Source: Mastigamoeba balamuthi (lineage: Eukaryota; Evosea; Mastigamoebida; Mastigamoebidae). Taken from it: a stretch of 64,000 bases of DNA. Below, in pieces: positions 57,424 through 64,000 of this stretch (position 1 is the first letter of the stretch; each line of letters starts with the position of its first letter). Where the stretch lies: contig CACRSC010000010.1 in assembly GCA_902651635.1 (NCBI GenBank), positions 1,584,086 to 1,648,085 on the forward strand. The letters are read 5' to 3'. Below the pieces are notes generated by a model, which saw only the letters and a list, made by a program, of their open reading frames with translations, had not been told where the DNA came from and made no database searches. A program made the translations under genes and the position numbers.

Positions 57424-58236
57424 TCATTCAGACAAGATCTTTTTTGCAGGAGCAGAGTGGTACTGCTCTCTGCCAATTGCCCTTCTCTTCTGGTACTCTC
57501 TCAGTGTCTGCACACTGGTATGGGGTGCTGTCACACAGTCATACTTTGGCTGCATTGAGCTCACATACTTCATGAGGCTGAGCTTCTCCTTCTGTAGTGG
57601 CAATCCATCCTCTTCCTCTTCCACCTCGCAGTTCTCTGATGAGCTGTCTGAGCTTCCCTCCTGTTCGGCCTGGCTGCCTAGGCACAAGACAGCTGTCCTC
57701 TGTCTGTCTTCTGCCGTTTCATCATAATGACCCTTGTCTCCTTCCAGCTGTAATGCTTCCTTGTCATGGGCTGTCCTCAGCTGATGTCCCTCATCCAGCA
57801 TGCCCTCCATTGCTGCCTCAGCCACTATGGCAGCAAACTGCCTGGACTGGCTGATGTGGCTTCACTCTCTCTTTGCTGCTCTTATAATAGTTAATAATGT
57901 GATTTGAATTGAATAGTGTTCTCAATAAAATACCTGTGCTGTCCACAACAAACTGGTGTTTGTTCTCTGCTGCTTTGCCTGGCTCCAAGCAGCTACTCTG
58001 TCTGCAACGAATAGAGCAGACCATCTGCCTGATGTTGCATTCCATTTCTCGGGGTGATAGTGACTGCCCATGTGCCCAGCCCTCTGCAGGTGATACTGTG
58101 AGGTGTAGTACCTGTCATATGCACTGCAGCGGTATGCCTTGTGCTCCCAGGCAACATCTCTCTGATGTTGCCTGGATGCCATCTGTGCACAAGGCTCATC
58201 TGCTGTGGCTTCCTGAGAACGTGCTTCCCTCTGCAT
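57424..58236 (-). CDS. C2H2-like/acidic hypothetical protein
   Basis: ATG at 58236 (MQREARSQEATADEP). Exon 1 has YRCSAYDRYYTSQYHLQRAG then HMGSH, which looks like a C2H2 finger with one Cys changed to Tyr; its relative at 55.8 kb has Cys in that place. TSGRWSALFVADRVAAWSQ follows. A probable intron beginning GTATTT after WTAQ leads to FAAIVAEAAMEGML, then an acidic Ser/Glu stretch (SSDSSSENCEVEEEEDG) and a basic end. Stop at 57424. Function unknown; the presence of a second inverted copy suggests it may belong to a mobile or duplicated element. Confidence 0.45.
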
Positions 58237-58262
58237 TGCTGCTCACCTGTCTGTCCAGCTAG

Positions 58263-58648
58263 CACAGCACGCAAATGACGTAAACTAAAATAACTATTTG
58301 CCACTGAATCACATAGACTTCTGCTACATGCTGCTATGCAGCCTCTTCTACACACTGTTGCAACTCAGCCTGTCACTATATGCCACTATGCATGAGTTTG
58401 CTATGCACAGCTATGCCAATCCTCTGCTTCATGCCACTACATGTGGGTCTGCTATGCATTACTATATAGTTCCTTCACTACGTGCTGCTACATGTGGGTC
58501 CACTATGCACCACTACACACATGCTCTGCTACATGCCACTACGTACCTTCCACTACATGCTACTATGCATTTCTGCTTCAGCTTCAGTGCATAGTGGAGG
58601 TCTGTGTAGTTGCATGTAGCGCAGATGCTTCTACTATGAAACATTAAC
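58263..58648. repeat. Array of CACTACATGCTGCTATGCA-type degenerate units
   Basis: Units combining CTGCTACATG, CACTATGCAT and GCCACTACAT recur more than ten times between 58310 and 58620. They belong to the same sequence family as the units at 54.4 and 56.3-57.0 kb. No gene is supported here. Confidence 0.65.
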
Positions 58649-59395
58649 ATGATCAACATGAGGCAGATGATGCCCAGCTTAATGCTCGTTCTGTGCTCTT
58701 TTCTGGGCTACAAGGACTCAGTCTCTGACAATGACCTGGCCATGTGTGTGCTCACCATATTTGTCATCTGTATATGCAGCTATTCAGACCTGTTTTGCCA
58801 GCTGACTGCCTCATTACTCAGATTCTGGCTTTCCTGGATCACAAGAGAACAAAGAACATGCTTAAGAACTTTATTCAGCTGGATGACACGATTGTGCTTC
58901 TGGTCTCTGCCCTGCTGCCATGAGTGCTGCAGACTGTACATCCCACATGAGCAATGACTCCACAGTTTTGATGTCAATTAACTGTCTTCTTATCCAGTGT
59001 AAGGACATTCCCTCTCGTCCCTGGAGTCTTCTGTGCTTCTGTCTGCACTATGGGCTGCCCTACTGCTACATGAGGGCCACAGTACGTGCTGGGAGGTCTC
59101 TGGAGTTCATAGGGCTCCTGCAGCTCTGTTCACAGCTGTTCTATGCCACTTAATACCACCAGTACAAGGTTGTGACTGCCCAGTTCCTCAGAGGATTATG
59201 GATTTCTGGTGGCTTGCATCTGACTCACAGGGCTGTTATTCTCAAGACCATCTTTGGATGAATAGGACCAGTTCTTATGCTCACTGCAGTGATGATCCAA
59301 AGGACTGCATCATGGATTGTGCTAAGTGCAGTGATGATGATGATGATGCCCTCTCCTCTGATGAATATGACCCTGAGTGTGACTAAAGCAATAAA
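58649..59395 (+). other. Coding-like relic with acidic end and poly(A) signal
   Basis: Overlapping open frames (58649-58957, 58920-59153, 59033-59386) cover this stretch. The last ends in a run of Asp (SDDDDDALSSDEYDPECD) at 59386, followed four bases later by AATAAA at 59390-59395. I could not find a consistent splice path. It may be the 3' end of an unrecognised gene or a decayed one. Confidence 0.35.
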
Positions 59396-59471
59396 ACCAG
59401 TTGGTTATTACAATTGAAAGTCACTGTGTCTGCTTTGAATGTCTCATGTCACGATCACTTGTAACAAATGT

Positions 59472-59888
59472 CACGAGCCATGCTGGACGAGGTCGTGGTG
59501 GCCACCAAGATGGCCAATGCACACAACTACATCTCGTCATTCCCCAAGGGCTACGATATGATAGTGGGCAAGAAGGAAGTGATGCTGAGTGGCAGTCAGA
59601 AGCAGCGCAATGCCATTGCAAGGACACTGCTCATGAACTCCAAGATCCTCCTGCTGGACGAGGCCACCAGTGCACTTGACACGGCCTCTGAGGCCATTGT
59701 CCAGGAAGCACTGGATGGGCCCAGAATGGGTGCACAACGAGTGTGTTCACACACAGACTGTTGATGATTGTCAACACTGACTGCATTGTTGTGGTGAACA
59801 AGGGCAGGTGGTCGAGGTCGGCACACATTCGGAGCTGATAGCCCTCAGGGGCCATTACTATACACTGGCGGCAAACCAGAAGAAATAG
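59472..59888 (+). pseudogene. 3' fragment of the ABCB transporter (decayed copy)
   Basis: This matches 44559-44975, the end of NBD2. The signature motif is changed to [16 protein letters not shown] has become RNAIARTL, a TGA arises before the His-switch region, and a one-base deletion lies in the final segment (KGQ to a frame change). The copy has no upstream transporter sequence. Most differences from the functional copy are C to T or G to A at former CpG sites. It ends with the same LAANQKK and stop as the parent. Confidence 0.85.
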
Positions 59889-60289
59889 AATTTGAGTCCA
59901 ATGAGACCATTGCAAGTGGCAAAACGCAGCAATCGGATGCCCTGATTGATTCCGAGGTCAAAGGAATGCTGACAACTCACGAAACAGCACCCTGAGAGCC
60001 ACTTCTGAAGGAAGGCCTGAACCCCTCATTTCACCCCTTCCATTTGGTAGTTCTCCACTGCTGAACAACACACAAGCCGGGAGCGCATGACAGAGGAATG
60101 ACTGCAGAGGATGTCTGACAGTAAGAGATGCCCACACACGCAGAGAGATGGTTGCGTCTATCGTTCTCACGGATCATTTCAGGTGTTGAACGATGCAGAA
60201 GCAGCTGTGTTGGAAGGCTCACGGTGCGCAGCGCACATCAGCGAGTTGAGAGAAAGAAGCTCAGGCATGGGAGGGCTGTATTGCTGATC
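59889..60289. other. Spacer between ABC fragment and helicase copy 2
   Basis: About 400 bp, compared with 190 bp in copy 1. The outer parts match copy 1; the middle (about 60000-60215) has no match in copy 1 and holds no gene I can recognise. Confidence 0.6.
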
Positions 60290-63200
60290 TCAGGTCCGCT
60301 CCTTGGCAAGAGTGAACTGCGTGTTGAACCGAGAGGACAGGTACTCGAACGCGCCAACAGTACTCGAGTCCACGAACGCTGCGCCGGCATCCAGCTGCCT
60401 TTCCAGGGTGACCTTGAGCGCCTTCAGCAGCAGACACCAGTCCTTGAGGACCGTCCACACCCCAGCGAGTCTGTTTGTGTTGGCGATCTCCTCGATGATC
60501 CCGTGCTTGTAGAAGTCCAGCGCGTACGCGTTTATCCTCAGCTCCGTCAGAGAGACGCTGTGGCGCTCTGTCAGTGGGAGGAACATCGCGTCGAACTGCG
60601 CGGCCTCTCTAGTGGTCGTGCACAGCTCGCTCCCGCTGCAGAACTCGTCGCCCAGTCCGGAGAGAGCAGCGAAAGGCGAACGGGCCAGAGGGCGCAGAAC
60701 ATCCGCAGGACGGACAAACGGCAGGCCGAATGTGCTCGCGCGCTGCTCTGCCGTCGGTTTGTACGACTGGCCAGACACTGGGAGGGTCAGGCTGCAGGCG
60801 TCGTCCTCCACAGGCTCGCGGGAGCACAGAGCAATGGAGCAGCGCGTGAAGAGGTCAACAACGCCGCGCGAGTACTCCTCGAGGGCTTCGGCGCCGGGCC
60901 CCTCGAGCGGCGGCAGCACAACCGTGCTGTTGCCCTTGGATGAGCGGTCGCGCTCGTAGTCGCCGGGCAGCGTAACGACGTTGAAGAGGTGGCACAGCAG
61001 CTCGAGCAGCGACAGTGCTGTCTGCTTCCTGTCGCTGTCGAACGTCGAGCAGAGCCTCTGGATGTGCCCCGTCGATACCAGGTGGCAGAAGATCAGGTTC
61101 GCTGGCTGGTGGTAGTGCAGATGCGCCACAACACCCGTCAAACCGCTGGGGCGCCCCTGCCGGTCAATGAACCCGCGCGAGTGCAGGAACTCCAGAGAGA
61201 AACGGAAGAGAACGCGCTGCTTTTCACAGATCTGCTGCGAAGTTTCCCGAGCGTGTGCCATCAGTGGCACGTACTTGAAGATGTCGACCTCGTTGTAAAC
61301 CTCCTGCGGTGCGAGATGAGATGAGGCTAGCTGGACCAGTTAGCTGCATGCCTGCGGCGTGGCGTGGAAGACGCTCTCGTAGACGTGGGCGGCAATGAGC
61401 AAACGGAGAGAGTGCGACGTGGTGATTGAGAGCTGCCCTGTGAGGTCGGGTATCTTCGAAAGCCGCAGGCCCTCTGACCTCTCCGGCCGGAAGCTGACGA
61501 ACACGACCTTCCCGATGCTGTCGTAGCTGCGCCTTCCCGCACGCCCGCACATCTGACGGAACAGGAGCGGGTTCAGGAAGGGCGAGTCCGACAGGAAGAT
61601 AACAGTCTTGATCGGCATGTCTGACAAGCCGAAGCGGAATCTGTCAGAGGGCAGTAACGAGCGGGGGAGAGGGGGGGCAGAGGCTTATGAATTCTCAACT
61701 GATTCCGAGTGCCAGAGTGGCCGTGGCGAAGACAACCTGGACGTGTCCAGCGCGGAACAGGACTTCGATGCAGCTGCGATAGTGGGTCGAGAGGTCTGCG
61801 TGGTGCACGCCGATGCCGTAGATCCGCGCGATTTCGAGGAGCCTCTTCTCTCGCTCGTTCGCCCTCTCCAACGCTCGCTTCATGAACTGGCGGCAGAGCC
61901 TCGATCCCTCGCCAGTGACCTTGCCCACCAGCACGTGGTCTGGGTCGAACTCGCACTCGATCTCCCGCTCCTCTTCCTCCGCTCTCATTCGAAGGTTCTC
62001 GACGTCCTTGGACTTGGTGGCATCTCCGAGTAGATCCCTGAGCTGTTCTGCTGCTGAATTATGCCCTCCTTGACTCGACCCCGCTGGCGCGCCTCGATCC
62101 TTGAGCTGCTGAAGCGCCATGGCCAGCTTCATGGCCTCGGCTTCGCAACCGGCCTTTGAGAAGAGAAAGACCACGGCAGGTGTGTCGCCCTGTACATGCA
62201 GCTTTGCGAGCAGCAGGAGCAGTGATTCCGATTGCAGCTGTGGAGGAATCTCGGACGATTCCGCTCGGATGGCTCGGGCAACTTTAGTGAGATGCTCTGG
62301 GCACCGAATTGAAACGTCGCCCAGGAATTTCTTGAGGCGCTCCTCGTACTCGTAGACGGCGTCGCGGGTGATCAGCTGCCATGCAGGGAACACCACAGAG
62401 GGGTCCAGCTCTCTCGCGACTCGTGCTGCGAGGTCCTCTGGCAGTTGCCCCTGATTGCACATCCGCTGAAGCATGCCGAAGGCCTCCACGCACTCTCTCG
62501 GGTTCAGCGACACCATCTGGAGGCTGCGCTTCATCCCAGCCCCTGTCTTCAGCGCTGCAATGGTCCCTAGAGGGTGCATACGCTTCAGCCCTCCGTGTCC
62601 ACCTATTTCGGCCAGTGTTGTTGCCTTCAACGTCTTCTCGCGGCGTATGGCGACAACGGGACTGTTGAAGATGTAGAACTCCTGGTCGGTGAACCGGTGG
62701 TCGAAGTGTATGTACTCAACGTGCTTGCCGTTCTTGGTATTTTCGATACTGTCCAGCCACGCGTGGAACTGTTGGGGATTGCCGATCGTGGCGCTGAGGG
62801 CCAGGAAGGGGCACGGGCACAGCTTGATGATGTTCTCCCACGACGACCCCGACTCGATGTCGTTGGTGCTCTGCGGCATGGAGTGGATGCAGTGCACCTC
62901 GTCGATGACCACGAAGAACAGCTTCTGCGCGAACAACCTGTCGCTGAGCAGCAACATCTCGAGAATCTGCGGCACAGTGACCAGGACATCGCAGCGGTCC
63001 ACGTAGAGACGGTAGTCGCGGGTGAAGATGCCGACCCGGGGCGACCTCTGTTTGCACTTCCTCGCGGAAAACTCGGCAGCGACTGAGCGGAGGCTGTTGA
63101 GCAGACAGCGCGATGAATCAGGATGTGCGTGTGATTGGTAGTGCCTTGGTTTGCCAGGGCCTTTGTCGGAGTGACGTAGACGACGATCTTGGATCCCACG

Positions 63201-64000
63201 CCGTTATCGGGCTGCTCGAGGAGCTTCTCCACAGTGTGGAAGCAGACAGCTGTCTTACCGAGGGACGTGGCGGCCACGACCAGCGCACTTGTGCGCGAGT
63301 CGATGGCATCGAGAACCTTCTGCTGCCACTCGTCTGGTGCGAAAGCGGAGATGCGTGGGTCAGGGCTCGACCCGTAGCAGCGGTGCATGATGGGGCCCAT
63401 GCACGTCATCTGGAACTCCTGGATCCGTTGGATATTGTAGGGACGCTGCTTCGATTTGCGCAGAACGTTGAAAAGCCTATCGCACGACTGGGGGTCTAGA
63501 GCCCGCCTGAGGAACTCAAAGTGACAGCACAGCTGATGGGCCATCTCCTTTAGCCCCACGTGGCACATACTGGCGATCAGCGGAGCAGCATCCTCCTTTT
63601 TCAGCACCTCCGAGTACAGGCGGAACGCGTCGAACGTCAGGCGAATTGCATACTCGAGCGACGTCGTTGCGGGTCTCGCAGAGGACTGGAGGCCGGCCCC
63701 CGCGGCGACAGCGTTCCACTCGGCAAAGCACTGGGAAGCGATGCACGCAAGAGCGTGGGCGCGAGACGACGGCGCCTGGAGATGCTCCAGCTTCGCTGAA
63801 AGGGTCACAACGCGCTCCGACCACGGGTTCTTCTCCGTCCACCTGACCATGTTATCGAACGCCTCGGTCTCTTTCCGTGCCTTCTCTGTGGCGGTTTGCT
63901 CTCGTATGGTTTCGCTCTTGCTCTTCGACCCCTTGGCCCCTGGCTTAGCCCTCTTGGATTTGAGCGGCGGTGGCTCTGTTCGAGAGCCGTACTTGCCGCC
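60290..64000 (-). CDS. DDX60/Ski2-like SF2 RNA helicase, copy 2 (5' partial)
   Basis: Same exons as copy 1 from the middle region to the stop at 60290: FAPDEWQQKVLDAID, ATSLGKT, IDEVHC, LALSATIGNP, TATLALGIS, RQMCGRAGRR, and the C-terminal domain ending LAKERT. All frames are intact where visible. The C-terminal 400 residues carry scattered substitutions compared with copy 1 (for example VLALPSDYERDRSAK against VVTLPGDYERDRSSK), whereas the part upstream of about 61916 looks identical at DNA level. The N-terminal exons lie beyond the window. Confidence 0.85.

Larger units (their letters stand above)
59472..64000. repeat. Segmental duplication of 44559-48866
   Basis: Same order and orientation as the first copy, offset about 14.9-15.13 kb. 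Divergence is highest in the ABC fragment, moderate from 60290 to about 61915, and none that I can see from about 61916 to the right edge. Copy 2 also has extra DNA of roughly 210 bp near 60000-60215, between the ABC end and the helicase stop. The duplication runs past the right edge. Confidence 0.9.

Overview
The window is eukaryotic nuclear DNA from what looks like a free-living amoeba-like protist with a GC-rich, compact genome. The genes are broken by many tiny introns (mostly about 40-120 bp, GT-AG with some GC-AG), use the standard genetic code and sit a few hundred bases apart on both strands. The gene content fits an amoebozoan: a single-domain receptor-type adenylyl cyclase, a Mei2-type RRM, an expansin-like protein, full-length ABCB transporter, DDX60-like helicase, TTC7, DCAF12, GPI-tailed papain-type protease. 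This placement is inference; no rRNA or marker gene is present to prove it.

Layout. 1-1.34 kb: 3' end of a cysteine-rich one-pass membrane protein (+). 1.47-1.97 kb: a small non-autonomous DNA transposon with terminal inverted repeats. 2.1-4.3 kb: F-box/LRR-like gene (-). 4.6-6.4 kb: papain-family protease with hydrophobic tail (-). 6.7-9.4 kb: ZnT5/Msc2-like zinc transporter (-). 9.1-12.4 kb: a 1.6-kb tandem duplication that copied the 5' end of the zinc transporter gene plus a proline-rich CYSTM-like gene; two further CYSTM-like genes lie at 12.5-13.2 and 15.4-15.9 kb and a fifth relative at 23.5-24.2 kb. Between them are an alpha-helical-repeat-like gene (13.3-15.2), a Mei2-type RRM gene (16.3-17.4, +), a DCAF12-like WD40 gene (18.4-20.2, +) and a receptor-type class III nucleotide cyclase (20.4-22.9, -).

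24.7-28.6 kb holds a TTC7/YPP1-like gene (plasma-membrane PI4-kinase complex), 29.0-29.6 kb an aberrant ARF-like GTPase. 30.1-40.2 kb is a cell-surface gene block: two beta-helix one-pass membrane proteins alternating with an expansin-like GPI-tailed protein and a fragment of a second one (a tandem two-gene cassette), followed by a second cysteine-rich membrane protein related to the one at the left edge. 40.6-45.0 kb is a P-glycoprotein-like ABC transporter (+) and 45.2-50.9 kb a DDX60-like SF2 helicase (-).

51-59.4 kb is different: lower GC, poor in CpG, rich in short palindromic repeats, with a broken Ty3/gypsy-type integrase fossil, zinc-finger-like copies in inverted orientation and orphan spliced genes. 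From 59.47 kb to the right edge the ABC-transporter 3' end and the helicase gene are present again as a segmental duplication; the ABC part is a decayed pseudogene, the helicase is intact in frame and beyond about 61.92 kb looks identical to the first copy.

Three single-N joins (4485, 27391, 33506) mark contig junctions. Two are flanked by repeated ends (123 bp and 627 bp) that look like unmerged overlaps, so the duplicated TTC7 exon is probably an assembly product.
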